From NCBI GenBank assembly GCA_022316685.1, contig JAKJHU010000108.1:992001-1056000 (forward strand): a DNA stretch of 64,000 nt, written 5' to 3'. A program made the position numbers and the translations under genes. This document shows positions 1-11,884 of this stretch, piece by piece; positions within the stretch are counted from its first letter, which is position 1; each line of letters opens with the position of its first letter. This DNA comes from Progne subis subis. Taxonomy: Eukaryota; Chordata; Aves; Passeriformes; Hirundinidae. Under the pieces are notes generated by a model. That model searched no databases and was not told the DNA's origin. It saw only the letters and a program-made list of their open reading frames with translations.

Positions 1-132
1 GGATTCACCCATTCCCAAACATCCCGGCCTTTCTTGGACGCGGTGCCACCAGGAAGGAGCTCCACGGGAAAACCTCCCGTCCCAACTCCCTGCAGGGTCC
101 TCCTCCAAACACCTTCCTTCAGCAAAAGCCAC

Positions 133-280
133 TGAATTTAATTTATTTTTTTAAAAAATTATAATTTATCAATAGATTAATGTATTTTTTAAAATTTTCC
201 CCTGTTTTTTAATTTTTTTTTTTTAATTATTTAGATTTATTTAAATTTTTTTTTAATCACTATTATTTTTATAAATCCCC
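133..280. repeat. AT-rich low-complexity tract
   Basis: The segment is almost entirely A and T, with runs of T up to about 14 and no sequence unit that repeats cleanly. It is simple AT-rich DNA with no coding or RNA signal. Confidence 0.85.
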
Positions 281-1340
281 AACTTCACCACCGTGGAGTT
301 GATTTATTTCATTTTCCTTGACGTAGCAACAAAACTCCCGGGACCGGTGCCAAGGGCTCGAGCGCATTTAAATGAACAAACAGCAACCAAAAAAAAAAAT
401 AAAAATAAAGAAGTTGTTTGTGATCCCTCTCGGGCCGGGAATATTGAAAGCATGAGGGGGGTTATGCTCTGTGCACGCTGCGGAGCGCAGGATAATGGAA
501 CTCTGAGCAACCACTTGGTGCTGCAGATGTTGGAGGGAAACTCCAGATGTGGGCAGGGAAAATCCCCGCTCAGCTCCCTGGGTTCCCTGCAGAGCCACAT
601 CTCCTGTTCCCGGTGCAGAGGTGCCCGTTTACCCCCAAAATGGGAGCTGCTCCCAGCTGGCAGTGACCGAGGTGCCAACAGCCCTGCCGCCAGCTGTTGG
701 CTGGGCAGAGCTTCAGATGAAGCCACCCCCCAAATTTCACCTTTGAAGGGAAAACCCAAACTCCGGACCGAGTCTCTGGGCAAACCCAGCGAGTCTCGAA
801 CGGAAGCGGCGTGGATTAATAAAAGGGGGAAAGGAAAACAGAAGCTTTGTTCTGAAGTGGAAGCAGGAGATGTGAAATTTCAAAATCAGATGGCTCGGGC
901 TGTGATTTCCTTCATTTAAATGAATTGATCTGTTGCTAAACTGCTGCTCTGGTGCCAAGAAACTCCTTAACTCCTTCGGCTCAAAGCCTGCTGCATTTTG
1001 CTGTTTCCTCTCTCCTCCCAAGCAGATTAAATCAGAGGGGAGAAGTGGGAAAGGGAGCGGGGAAGAAAAAAATCTGGGAGCATAAAGAGGATGGGGGGGG
1101 ATGAAACCCACAGAGCACAAAAGAGCCCCAGGTGCTTCGGAGAACTTCTGGACAAACAACGGGGTTCCGGCTCCTGCAGCGTCCCCAAAGCTTGGAGAGG
1201 AGACAGAAAGGCCTTGGAGCTCCACAAGTGCACCTCCAGCAAGAACTTGGGGGCAGAGACACCAGGAGCAGGGCTAGCAGCACGGAAAACCCCCAAATCC
1301 CTGAAAACCCTGACCTGATTCATGGCAAACGTTCACTTAC
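281..1340. other. No recognisable feature
   Basis: This is mixed-composition sequence. One plus-strand frame stays open for about 200 codons from 293, but its translation is lysine-rich low complexity running into unremarkable sequence, with no domain I recognise. I see no repeat family here. Confidence 0.6.
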
Positions 1341-1377
1341 CGAGAATGCCAAAGCATTTCCAACAGAACCCCCTTCC
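1341..1377 (-). other. Candidate 37-nt exon (minus strand)
   Basis: On the minus strand a pyrimidine-rich run ends in an AG just before this segment, and the segment is followed by GTAAGTGAAC, a near-consensus 5' splice site. One frame across it is open and reads EGGSVGNALAFS. I do not recognise the peptide. Splice-like pairs this short also arise by chance in 64 kb, so this is only a candidate for comparison with RNA data. Confidence 0.15.
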
Positions 1378-2051
1378 CTACACGTGGGAAAGAGAGCAAC
1401 AAAATGAAAGATCTCAAAACCAGCCCTAAAAAATAGCTGCTGTGGCAAAATTTTGGGTGGAAGCTCCCACTGCTTTTCCATTTGGTTTCGGGGTTGTTTT
1501 GCCCACTTCAAAAAAAAGAAAAAAAAAGGAAAAAAAAAAAAATTTGAAGAGAGACGTGTTGTAATTAGAGGTAATTCCAGGGGGAAAAAATTATGTGTAG
1601 AATTAAAAAAAAACCAAAAAGGAAAACAATAAAAGAAAAACATATTTCTGTATCTCCCACTTTCCAGTTCTGCTGCAGTTCCCCCTAAACTGCTGCTGCT
1701 TGCTCCAATCTGCTGCCTGCTTAACAACGGAATGACAGGCAACATCTGTTTGTACAGAAGCCAAGATCAAGCCTTCAAAATGTTTTTTGGCTCAGCTTCT
1801 TTTTTTTTTTTTTTCCTTTTTCTACCCCCTCCCCTCAGAAGGGAAAAAAAAAAAAATAGAAGCAGAAGAAAAAGTAAAAGGAAGATTTTGAAACAACTCA
1901 AGTGAGGCTACAACTCTTTTTCCCTTGAGTTATTCCAAGGTACAGGAATTGGAGGAGAATTCTTTGCTTCTCTCCACCCTCCTCCCCGGCTCTCCCCACC
2001 TTTCAGCCTCTCTCTTGCCCCATGCTGTTAATAAAGTATCACACAAAATGG
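1378..2051. other. Homopolymer-rich spacer
   Basis: The spacer contains several A- and T-runs (about 1508-1541, 1606-1626, 1800-1814 and 1845-1857) between stretches of ordinary sequence. Nothing gene-like is visible. Confidence 0.6.

Positions 2052-2090
<39 letters not shown>
2052..2090. repeat. Poly-A followed by (TA)n microsatellite
   Basis: A run of about 16 A is followed directly by about 11 TA dinucleotides. This compound microsatellite is likely to be length-polymorphic. Confidence 0.95.
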
Positions 2091-2093
<3 letters not shown>

Positions 2094-2321
2094 AACATAC
2101 CTTGATCCCTAAAAGGCCACTCCCTCCTATGGGGAGGGAGGGGGTTCTTCAGGAGGAAACTAAAAAACCAAACTGCACGGGCAGGGGAATATGGGATTCA
2201 GGGACTTGCCACAATCCTCTCACCCTGGTGGGTTTTTTGTTGTTTTTTTTTCTCCTCCTCTCCTCCATTTTTACAGACTGTCAAATATATTGTTCGCAAA
2301 ATCAAAGGGGTTGTTATGAAA

Positions 2322-2429
2322 TTAAAAAAAAAGGAAAAAAAAGAAAGATTCGGGTGATTAAAATAAATAAGTTAAAAAAAAAAACAAAACCAAAAAAAAA
2401 AAAAAAAAAAAAAACCTTAAAAAAAAAAC
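2322..2429. repeat. A-rich low-complexity tract
   Basis: The tract is dominated by A, with runs of 8 to about 23 separated by one to three other bases. The lysine-rich translations across it are artefacts of the A content. Confidence 0.85.
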
Positions 2430-3070
2430 CAGCCCAGCTCCAAATACAATTCCAGTGAGTAACAATGTCAGGCTGCTGCCAATTCTGTGGCAAATCGGGA
2501 GAAAGCACAATAATTCCACATGCTGAGATGTGAACAACTGGAAAGGAACCAACTCTCGGGAAGTCACAATGAAAACTGTCCCAGTGCCCCCACCCCCAGC
2601 CCCTCTGCCATCCTTTTCGGAGGGTACAGGGGGGGGACTCTCTCCAGGGGAAGGGAAAAAAAAAAAATTAAAATTAAATTAAACCACTAATTTAACAAAA
2701 GGAAAAGGCAAAACAACCCCAAGACCATCGACCTGAAGCGGTTTAAAAACTCAGGACATGTTTTATTCGCTGGAGATTTGGGACAACGCTGCTGCATGCA
2801 CATGTATGAGAATAAAAAAAAAAATAAAAAATAAAAAAAGTGGGGGGGGTTGGGGGGGGGGGAAGAAAAGAAAATAACCAGACAAGTTGCTAAGGAGATT
2901 TGTGTAAACTGGGAATCCAGGCACATTTCTGGCCTTTCCCCCCATATTCCATCTCGTATTCCGATCACGCACCACTGCGGCACGACTGCACCAATGCACT
3001 GCATTAATCTTGGCCTTAAACGGGGCTGCCAGGCAGAGCAGAGCCCGTGTATGGATCATCTTTCAAACTT
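2430..3070. other. No gene; includes a G-rich run
   Basis: This is ordinary sequence with an A-rich stretch near 2655-2690 and an A-rich/G-rich junction at about 2813-2863, where two G runs of 8 and 12 lie two bases apart. No repeat family or exon is recognised. Confidence 0.55.
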
Positions 3071-3500
3071 AACAAGTTAAAGGCAGCCAGGGTGGCGGTG
3101 GGTGGGGAGGGCTGGGGGGGCGGGGACCTCGCTGCTGAATATAAAATATAGGAGCCCAGCTTAGTAAGGGAATTTTAAAGAGGAAGCGTTATCCGGGCAG
3201 ATATAGAACGCTGCGAGGCTCTCGCTGCGTCTCTCCCTCTCTCTCTCCCACTTCTCCTGACAAAATCCCCGTTCCCTGGCAGATGTCTGAATCCCTGCCA
3301 GATCTGACAATGTCCGACCCACTCGCTGCCACCAGGCGCTGGGGCTCCTATATCCACATTAAACAACCCCTTCTTCCTCCCCGCCCTTCAGCGCCTGCTC
3401 CATCCGTTACTGGGATGTAATATTGTCACCTTCCACTTTTAGGAAGGGGCAGATCGAATCAAAGCCTGAGCTATTTGTGCGTGGTGCCTGCTGACCTTGT
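3071..3500. other. Single-copy patch, possible regulatory element
   Basis: The patch has no simple repeat apart from a short CT run near 3236-3249. It mixes a G-rich start with AT-rich motifs (AATATAAAATATA near 3138, GATATAGAA near 3200). That texture resembles conserved non-coding DNA, but conservation cannot be judged from one sequence. Confidence 0.2.
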
Positions 3501-4101
3501 CTGGGACAGGTTTAAATTTGGTGGGGTTTTTTGGTTTTTTTTGCTGTTCCTTGCTTTGGGCGCTTTGGAAGGAGAAATCCATCTCCTTCTTTGAGCCCTC
3601 CTTCCCCATCTCAAACGCTCTCCCCTGCTGGTGGACAGCTCAGTGGGATCATTCAACGCCTGCTTTTCCTGCTCCTTTTGTGCCCTGCACCGGTGAGGGG
3701 ATGAGGATTCCCATCCTCACATGAGGAATCCAGGAACCGACAACACCACTAGCAGCGCACGCACCGGGAAAAGCCAATTTCATGGGCTGTGCCTCGGAGC
3801 ATTACCCCGCTGTCAGCTCCCGAGGAAAAGTCTTCCCCATGGCAGGGGCTGGGATGAGGCCGGCTCTGAAGTCCCGTCAAAGCCAAGACCAGTCTGGGAT
3901 TCCCTGAGTGAGGGGTTGTCCTGAAGGCAGCACATTCCACAAGAGGAACCCACAGCTCCCCAAGGAGCAGCATCTCTGCTTTCTACCCGGGACAAAAGCA
4001 CAGGAGAGGGAATTCCTCGTGCTCAGCCTCAGAGGGTTCCCTGTGGACGTCACCCCAGCCAGAGAAGTATTCCATGAGTTGGGGATCGACATTTGACTCA
4101 C
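3501..4101. other. No recognisable feature
   Basis: This is mixed-composition sequence with only short open frames. I see no repeats, RNA genes or motifs that stand out. Confidence 0.55.
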
Positions 4102-4133
4102 CTGACTGCTCGTCTTGCTTCGGGAGAAACCGC
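4102..4133 (-). other. Candidate 32-nt micro-exon (minus strand)
   Basis: Read on the minus strand, a T-rich tract ending TTTTTCTTTCAG lies directly before a 32-base segment, which is followed by GTGAGTCAAA, a strong 5' splice site. All three frames across it are open; they read GFSRSKTSSQ, RFLPKQDEQS and AVSPEARRAV. Both splice signals are good and lie at micro-exon distance. I do not recognise any of the peptides. Of the short exon candidates in this window it has the cleanest acceptor and donor. Confidence 0.25.
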
Positions 4134-4861
4134 CTGAAAGAAAAACACCAAACCAACAAGTTAAAACTGATCTGTCGAGATTTGGCTTTTGCCCTAGCGG
4201 TTAAGGAAAAAAGCAGAAATCATCACAAAACCAAGATTCTCGAGTGTTTCTCTGAGTTAAACAAAAGCACACAAAATCAGCACTCCCCTTTGATCAGCTT
4301 GCTCAGCTCCTCTGTACAGGCTGGTGTTTCTGTCCCAAACCCAAAAAATGCGGGGTTGAGGCACCTGCCTTGAGGTCCACACACTTAGAAACAGCTGGGA
4401 TGAGGTTTCAGGGGTTGTTGAAGGAGGTTTTCACTTCCACAGCAGAGCCAGGAGGAGGAATCGAGCCACAGCTCCTCATGTCCATGAAGAACCAGTGATG
4501 TGAACATGAAATCAGTGAAATTGGTCCCCAAGCAGACACGGAGCTGGGCTGGCGCTGCCCACACACCTCTGTCCCCTGGGGGAGCTGCCTGCAGAGCTCC
4601 AAGCAGCCCAGGTGAGCAGGGAGAACATTCCTTGCCTCTGCCTCTAGCCAGCCACCCGCAGCTCTCCTTTGAAAGCCTCTCCCTGCAAAGCAGAAACCTC
4701 CAGCTCTGCTGGGGCTGGCCCAGCACCTCCTCGCCCTGGAAAAGCACCAAGCCCTGAGCAGCCCCTAAAGGAACCCTGGGCAAAGCTCCCGACTGCACAG
4801 AGCACTCAAAAGGCACCACCACGGAGGGAAAGATGAGAAGCAGCGAGAAAAATCACTCTGA
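4134..4861. other. No recognisable feature
   Basis: This is single-copy-looking sequence with no repeat family or long meaningful frame. The 145-codon minus-strand frame at 4385-4822 has no recognisable domain. Confidence 0.5.
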
Positions 4862-5095
4862 AGTGAGAGAGAGGAGGTTTAGGTGGGATATTGGGGAGGA
4901 ATTCTCCCCTGGGAGGGTGGGCAGGCCCTGGCACAGGGTGCCCAGAGCAGCTGTGGCTGCCCCTGGATCCCTGGAGGTGCCCAAAGCCAGGCTGGACATG
5001 GCTTGGAGAGACAGGGACAGAGGAAGGTGTCCTTGGTGAAATGGGAGGAGCTTTAAGATCCCTCCCACCCAAACCATTCCACGATTCCCTGATGA
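4862..5095 (+). mobile_element. CR1 LINE 3' end, truncated copy
   Basis: The order of motifs is that of the avian CR1 3' untranslated end: a 'gtttaggtgggatattggggaggaattct' type start (diverged), 'gggtgcccagagcagctgtgg', 'ctggatccctggaggtgcc' and 'aggctggacatggcttggag'. It finishes with 'gagctttaagatccctcc' and 'aaaccattccacgattcc', next to the usual CR1 terminus. The 5' part of the element, including the reverse transcriptase, is missing, as in nearly all CR1 copies. It is a dead retroposon. Confidence 0.9.
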
Positions 5096-5269
5096 AAAGC
5101 AGAAGAGGCAAAAAGATGCTAAAGCCCACTGCAGGTGCAGCACCAGGTGCTTTTTGCTCCTCCCCACCCTCGAGCCCTGAGGTTTTCGGCGGAATTTCTG
5201 CTGCTGAGGGGCAGCATTTTTGTTTTGGTTGCCAACTGGAAGCCACTATTTTTATCCACGAGTCCCCCA

Positions 5270-5480
5270 AAGCATCTGTTTCCCTGGAGCTATTTAAGAT
5301 TTCCTTTTATAAGACCTACTTAGAGGTGTATCATTATTTTTAAACGTTACTCCGCGCAGCCACGCTCCCATTTTATCATCATTACAAGTGTCATTATCCG
5401 TGCATTTGAACTGGGGAATTTAAAGGAGACATGAAATCCTTGCAGGGGGGCTGAGAGTCGCTTCCCCTCCAGCAAATATT
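5270..5480. other. Single-copy AT-rich patch, possible regulatory element
   Basis: The sequence has no simple repeat and several A/T-rich motifs (CTATTTAAG, ATCATTATT, ATCATCATTACAAG) typical of homeodomain-bound conserved elements in vertebrates. This is a reading of texture only. Confidence 0.15.
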
Positions 5481-8349
5481 TTGGGATAATACCTGCCACA
5501 CAGAACAAGCTGCTGCATCTCAATGAAAGGAAAAGAAATCCCAAGTTATCTAGGAGAAAAACAAAAATAAAACCTGTTTGGAAGCATCCAGAGAGTAGAG
5601 AAATCCCTAGAAAAGGAGAAAGCCCCGCTGAGGTGCTCCTGCAGCGTGATGGAAACGCAGCTCAGGTCACTGGATTTAGGGAGCTTTTTCCCTTCTGCAG
5701 TTTCCCTTGCTGCTGCTGATGGCCTTGTGGGGGTTTATTGCCTCATCACCAAGGAAATGAGATTTTCTCCGATCTCTCCCTACAGCAGGCAAAACTCATC
5801 CTTTTTTTTGTTACAGGTACCACAATTTGGGCAAAGAAGCACGAGACCCAAATTCTCTCCTGGGAACAACCTGAGGCAGAGCAGGAGTGATGCCTGGAAC
5901 TGCAAACTCTCAGATGTGCCACGAAACACCACCAGGACACGCAGAATTTCCATTCCTGACAAGCAACAGCCCAAATTTGACCTAAGGCTGCTGATATTTG
6001 GAATAAAAGCTGACTCACTGTCCCAGAGCAGGTTAAATACATCATGTGGCGAAGAGAATCACTTGTTATGGATGGTTTGGATCAAATTTTTCACACCTGT
6101 CAAGGCTTTCTAGCAAGAAATTCTGACCTCTACGTGCCCTGTTCTAGAAATCCCACAGAGAAAAGAAAATTTACCTGCTTCCAGCTCAAAATTAAAGCTG
6201 CGATAAAGAAACCAAAAGCAAATCTTAACACCAAAGCAGGGCAGCTGATCCTGTAAACTCTTCTAGGCACATAGACCTTCAAGTACAAATTCATTTAGCA
6301 GAAAATAGACATTGACACACCTAAAGGAAGCATCCAGAAATTGTCCTTCCTTCCTCCCTTCCCTCCTGACATGTCAGGTACCAGGAGGACAAACCTTCAT
6401 CCATCAGACTGCGGCACTGGCAGAGAACTTCTTCAATTAAATGGATTTCAGAGACCAGAACTGACTAAAATACGGCTTTGGAGGTACAAAATTAATTCTT
6501 CTTCTTACTGATCCTTTCGGCCTTGCTCATGGACACTCATTCTTTGGGAATCTAACCAAAGCCAGGGGAAAAAAATGAGCCCTGACTTCATTTCCTGGCA
6601 TTGCCACCCCTCAGTCACTGGTCCAAGCTGTTCCTCACTGTCACCAGGCTGAGGAAAGGGCATTGATTCACGTCCTTCAAACTTTCTGAGCTTTCTGTCC
6701 TTAATTTCCTACTTTAAACTGTTTCCACCTTGTAGGCGCATGGGGATGGAACACTCTTTTAACCCTACATTTAAGGATTTTCGGAAAATTACCTGGATTA
6801 TCAGCTCAATTCACCGCTGAGGTGGTCACAGGCAGAGGATGGGAGCAAGGGGAGCAGCAGAGACCTCCAGGAGCTGCCAGAGGAAGTGAACAGCACAGCC
6901 TGGAATTTATCTCACATCTCTTGGTTCCAGTCCAAATGCTTAACCCACAACATCATCCTTCAGGCCTGGGACACCAACAGAACCTTTAACCCTCGTGCTG
7001 GAACCTCCTGACGCATTTTCCATCACTTTTTTTCAGCAGAGGTGGCCTCCAGGCTGGAGCAGGATCCTGGTCTGGCTGCTCAGGGTTGGAGGAAGCCAGC
7101 CCAGTTTGGGGTCTCAGCCCACGCTGGGTTAGATCTGAGATTTGGGCATTTCATGATGAGCCCTCCCTGTATTTTTGCCTCAGCTGGGCTAGGGCAGTTT
7201 GCTGGGAGCTGAAAATGGGGAGGGAGAACTCTTCAGATACAATTTCTCACCGGGAGAATGGCCCCTGCCATTCTTTTCCAACTGGGGAAAAAACTGAACG
7301 GGAACTTCACGAAAAACTCGATAGTAGTGAGAATAATTTTTAAATAATCTTTAAGCACAAACTGACAAGTTTTCATGGAGATTTGTGGGGAGGAAAAAGG
7401 AAGATCTTCTACTGTCCAGAACATTGCTTCAGTAGGCATAAAAACACTGCCAGCCCAGTGCCCTACAACACAGCCCCAGCCACAAAATAAAATTACATAT
7501 ATGTTGATTATCACAGCAAGAGTGATAATTCACAACTGAATTAAAAACGTGAAAGCTGAAATCAGCCCTCACAGTTGAAAATGAAGTGTTTTTCCTCTTT
7601 CCTTGCTCCTGTGGGATCTTCCCTTAAAGGCCCTAAAGGTCGAGCACGTAGAAGTTGGTCCCGTTTGTCAGAACAACATCCCCTGCTGCAAACTGGGAGA
7701 GGGAGAAGTGCTCCAGCCCTGCTTTGGATTAGGAAGAGACAGGAGAAGTAAAAAGAGCATCTGACACAAAAATAAAACTGTTTTGGTCACTGCCATCTCT
7801 CTTATTCTAAATGAAGCAATTGTGGGCTCCGTTTGTTTTGCATTCTTAATTAGCAGACGGAACAGATGGCAAAGGCGTCACTTAAAGCCACACGTCCGAC
7901 AAAATAACCCAGGCTGCCAGCGCTGGTTTTCACTGGGAACAAGGAATACTTTCCCCTCTTCTTCCCATTGAAAGGCATCCCGAAGAGAGGAGCCAGCGAA
8001 TGTCTGCGTGGAGCAGGGGATTCACCGCAGAAAGGAATCCATTGTGTCGGGAGCGTGCTCAGGGAGGGAGGGACGGGCGGCCGCAAATGGATCGCAGAGG
8101 GAACAGAAAATGGGGATGGAAACGAGCAGAGCGCTGCCAGCAACACGACGAGGGGCTCAAGGAGGCGTTGAGCCCCTCCTGCCTGCAGTTCTGGGCTTCA
8201 GGGCAGAGGATGGAAGGTCTGTGCTACGTTTCAAAGCAGCTGGACAGGAGATGTTGTCCGTGAAGGTGCTGTCCCACAGCCATACCTGACTCATCCCTTC
8301 CAGACCTGTAAGGACACTGGAAAATTCACTGGGAACCTCCTCACAGCAC
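5481..8349. other. No gene recognised
   Basis: Nearly 3 kb has only short open frames. A pyrimidine run lies near 6341-6366. A minus-strand acceptor-donor pair (about 8284-8305) brackets 20 bases but lies beside CR1 sequence. There is no repeat family of note. Confidence 0.5.
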
Positions 8350-8465
8350 AGCTCCCCATCCCTGGTTGTCCTCAAGGCCATGCTGGGAGCAACCTGGGAT
8401 AGTGGAAGGTGTCGGGGTGGAACTGGATGAGCTTTAAGGTCCCTCCCCACCCTGGGATTCTCTAG
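8350..8465 (+). mobile_element. CR1 LINE fragment
   Basis: The segment reads as a diverged CR1 3' end: 'ctcaaggccatgctgggagc', 'aacctgggatagtggaagg', 'tggaactggatgagcttta' and 'aggtccctcc'. It is older or more diverged than the copy at 4862. Confidence 0.75.
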
Positions 8466-10872
8466 AACAAGCAAAGCACAGTTCAAAGCACCACCCACTG
8501 CATGAGGAAAGTTGAGAGCAGCAACCAGGACAGAATATTTTGCCAAAAATCATAAACCATGTGTGGCACTCACATCCTAACCCCTCTGCTTCAAGCACAG
8601 GGAAGGAACAGGACAAAAAACCCCAGAACAAACCACACACTTAAAACAGGGAGGTCTTGGTCTCTTGGGGAGTGCTGCACTTGTGACCCAGAACTCAGGT
8701 AGGTGACATCTCAGAGGAGGAACCTCCCTGGGGAATCTCTCCTGGCAGCTCAAAGTCCCTTTATTCAGCGCTCCACCTCCTCCAAAGCCCCAACAAGTTA
8801 ATCACTGCGAGCATCCCCTGCCTCTTGGAAAGGAGAAGGAGCCCCAGCTACTGAAGGGTTTTGTTCCTCCTGGAGCCCCGTGAGGTGCTCTGACAGCCCT
8901 GCTGGTGGGTTACCAGAGGATTTTGGCACGGCACGCCCCGAGCACCACGGATAAGCTGTTCCCAGCACGGATCCCTGAGCAGGATCAGGGCACAGACTGA
9001 TGGGCCATGGAATAAACACCAGGAGCCCTGCCTCGCTCCTGCTGGAACGTGCCAGCTCCCAAAGCCACTGCAGCCTCCAAAGCTCCTCTCTGAGGCCATT
9101 AAAATGCTAAAAATGGTGAGTCCTGGCCAGCTCTTGCAGCCACGGGCCTCGCTGAGCTGCTCCAAGCGTGATGCTGAGTGTGTGCCCCCACTGCTGCAGC
9201 GTGGAGCTCTGCCCCGCTGATGTTGGAAAGGGATCAGCAGCGATGCTCAGGAGCTGCCCAGCTGAGCCTCAGCCACAGAACAGGGCCTGGAGAAAGAGCT
9301 TGGCTCTGCGGGGAAGAGCACGGGCTGAGGGGGAAAGGAGAGGGGCCTTGGGAAGAGCACAGAGCTAGAGAGATAAATCCCCACCGAAGGAGGGAGGAGC
9401 CAGACCAGAGCTGCCATTTCCACCTCTCCCTCCTGGTCAAAGACCCCTCTGAAAAGCTAAAACCTCTCTGGGAGGAACACACTGACTAAACCCCACCTGT
9501 CTGTGGGACATCATCTTCCTCCAACAGCTGCTTCCCAACTTCCTGGACACTTTGCTCCTTGCTCCTCTCTGTTTCCTCCTCATTCCTCGCTTTGTTTCCA
9601 CTTCTCCCTGCAGCTCCCTGACCTTCCATGAGCTGAGGGCACTGTGCTGTCCTCAGGCATCCCTGTGCCTCAGATGACATTTGCTTTTTGTTACCTCCAC
9701 TGGCTCGGATCTCCCTGCTTTTCCCAGCTGCCCTATAATCCAGGAGAAGCACCCCTCCATGCCAAAGCATCAGGACAGGAGCTCAATGCCCTCCAAATTT
9801 AGAGCTGGACATTGCTCCACTGGCACATCATTTCAACATCCAGCAGCCGCTCTAAATTAGGAAACTGCTCCGCAAATGCTCGGCTGGGAATTCCCTTTGG
9901 ATGTGTAAGGGAGAGAATTGCTGGCAGTGCGCTGCCCTCACCTTTTCTGCAGCTCACAAGGTCCATGAAAACCTCACAGGGGGCTGCGACTCCTGCAGGA
10001 TAAAATTCACGCATCGAGAAATCCGCCCCAGCGATCTCAGGCTCGCTCCACAAAACGGTTCAGGGTTCCTAACACAGAGATTTGGGGATCTGAGGTGCCC
10101 AGGAGGGTAATTCCCAAAGTGCCAGACTCAATTCAGCCCCCAGCCCTGTGCATAAAATGCAGTGACCAGTGGCAAATCGCACAGGAAGTGCTAGAAGAGA
10201 GATCCATTTCTGCAGCAGAGCAGTGGGAAAAGACCAAGCAAATAGGGAAGGGTGTGCTGCCCATCCAGGCTCTCAGTGCCTTCAACACCCAGCTCCTTCC
10301 TCGTGTCCTGACTCACCACAGCTCCTGCTGAAGCTTTGGGCAAAGGAAAGATGGGATCTTCACATTTTCAGTGGGAAAAAATGCATTTAGGGCACTGAAA
10401 ATTGCTCAGTGATGTGCTGCCTTCGGCACTGACCTGGCAAAGGGGAGAGCTGGGCTCTGCTCCCCGCTCCTGCATTAAAGAATCTGCAATCAGAATGCAC
10501 AACCAGCCCTCCAAGCTGTAATCTCATTAAAAATAAGGACTGAAATGAAACAATTCACCAGTCGAAGCCTTCCCAGGGCCACAGGAGGAAGCAGGAAGGG
10601 GAATGCCTGCAGCCAGACCCTGCCTCTGTCAATACTTGGTAATTCATGCAAAGCAGAGCAGCATTAATGCAGGCTGGAGCTCAGCACACATTCCTGCAGG
10701 CTGGAGCGGGTTCAGATTTCCTGGAGGAAGGGAGGGAAGCAGAGCAGAGCAGGCTGCTCCACATCTGAGGTGACCACACGGAATGCTGAGACACGCGAGG
10801 GAAGGGAGCTGCTCCCGCTGCCTCCCACTCCTCCCTCATCCTGCCAAACCCAGCCCTGGGAGCTCTGAATTT
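8466..10872. other. No gene recognised
   Basis: This is GC-balanced sequence with only short frames and a pyrimidine-rich stretch near 9530-9620. No repeat family, RNA or splice pair stands out. Confidence 0.5.
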
Positions 10873-11360
10873 CCAGAAAATCCCAGAATGGCTGGGCTTG
10901 GAAGGGAGCCTAAAGCTCCTCCAATTCCATGCCATGGGCAGGGACAACTTCCACTGTCCCAAGTTACTCCAAACCCCGTCCAGCCCGGCCTTGGGCACTG
11001 CCAGGGATCCAGGGGCAGCCACAGCTGCTCTGGGAATTCCATTCCAGCCATTCTCCACCCTCCCAGGGAAGAATTTCTTCCTAATGGAGAGGTGCTGCAC
11101 ATCCCAGGGAAAATTCCCAGCAGGAAAGAACGGGAGGACACCACGCAGCAGGAAAAGCTGGAGAATTCCAGGAGCTCCGTGCACAAAGGTGAACCAGCCT
11201 CCCTTTGTAAAGGGCTTCACTTCTGGGGGTTTGAAACTGTGAGAGAAGAATTTCTCCCTCATAACCAATCTAAACCCGCTGCCGGTTTGAAACCATTCCC
11301 CCGTGAACCATCCTGTCCTGTCTTGCTTTGGGAAGGCTCAAGGAAAAGATTTTATGTTAA
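10873..11360 (-). mobile_element. CR1 LINE copy carrying a ~150-base inserted segment
   Basis: On the minus strand the element starts with the CR1 motif 'gacaggacaggatggttcac' and 'gggtttagattggttatga', ending in a 'gagaaattctt' block. It then departs from CR1 for about 150 bases and resumes with a second 'aggaagaaattcttccctgg' block. From there it continues through the standard CR1 tail ('cccagagcagctgtggctgc', 'ctggatccctggcagtgccc') to the 3' end near 10873. The extra segment is therefore flanked by a direct repeat of about 17-20 bases resembling a target-site duplication. The plus-strand open frame of 265 codons across the region is only antisense CR1. Confidence 0.8.
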
Positions 11361-11370
11361 GCCTGAAGAG

Positions 11371-11393
11371 GAAAAAAAAAAAAAAAAAAAAAA
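11371..11393. repeat. Poly-A run
   Basis: This uninterrupted A run of about 23 lies just beyond the upstream end of the minus-strand CR1 copy. Confidence 0.9.
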
Positions 11394-11884
11394 GGTGAGA
11401 GGGGAAAAGATTCCCCTTTGGGGCAGATTTTTGTCTCTTAACTTCCCAATTCTCCCACTGATCCCCCTTCCCCCCTCGCCCTTAAAACAGCCCATTATCC
11501 ACGCCCCCAGGAACAGATTGACCCCACTGAAGTCAAGGGGAGTTTTAAGATTTCTGAAAGCTGGTGCACTTCTAATTTAGGCTCTGAGATCAGCAGATTA
11601 ACAGGTGGCAACACATCCATGCCCAGGGCTTAATCAAGGCCCCCCAAAAAAGGCATTTGGACCTGGATTTCAGCAGGACAAGGCTGGGATGGTAATTCAG
11701 GAGCACGGGGGGCTCACAGGCCGTTTTGTCACGGTACCTCCACCCACAGGGGTTATTCACCCTGCTCCACATGGAATATTCACCTCGCACTTGGGGACAT
11801 CAGTGAGACCTGTGTCACCCCTTTTAGGGCACCCAGGAGTGGGGAGGGAGGGACAGAGCTGGATCTCAGGGCTCACAGAGCAGA
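11394..11884. other. Spacer between inverted CR1 arms
   Basis: About 490 bases of non-CR1 sequence separate the two inverted copies. No gene-like signal is visible. Confidence 0.5.

Noticed and set aside
8284..8305. 20-nt exon on the minus strand
   Set aside because: The donor GTATGG is weak and the segment lies next to degenerate CR1 sequence.
10783..11580. Plus-strand frame of 265 codons
   Set aside because: It lies antisense across a CR1 3' end and its inserted segment and then runs through a poly-A.
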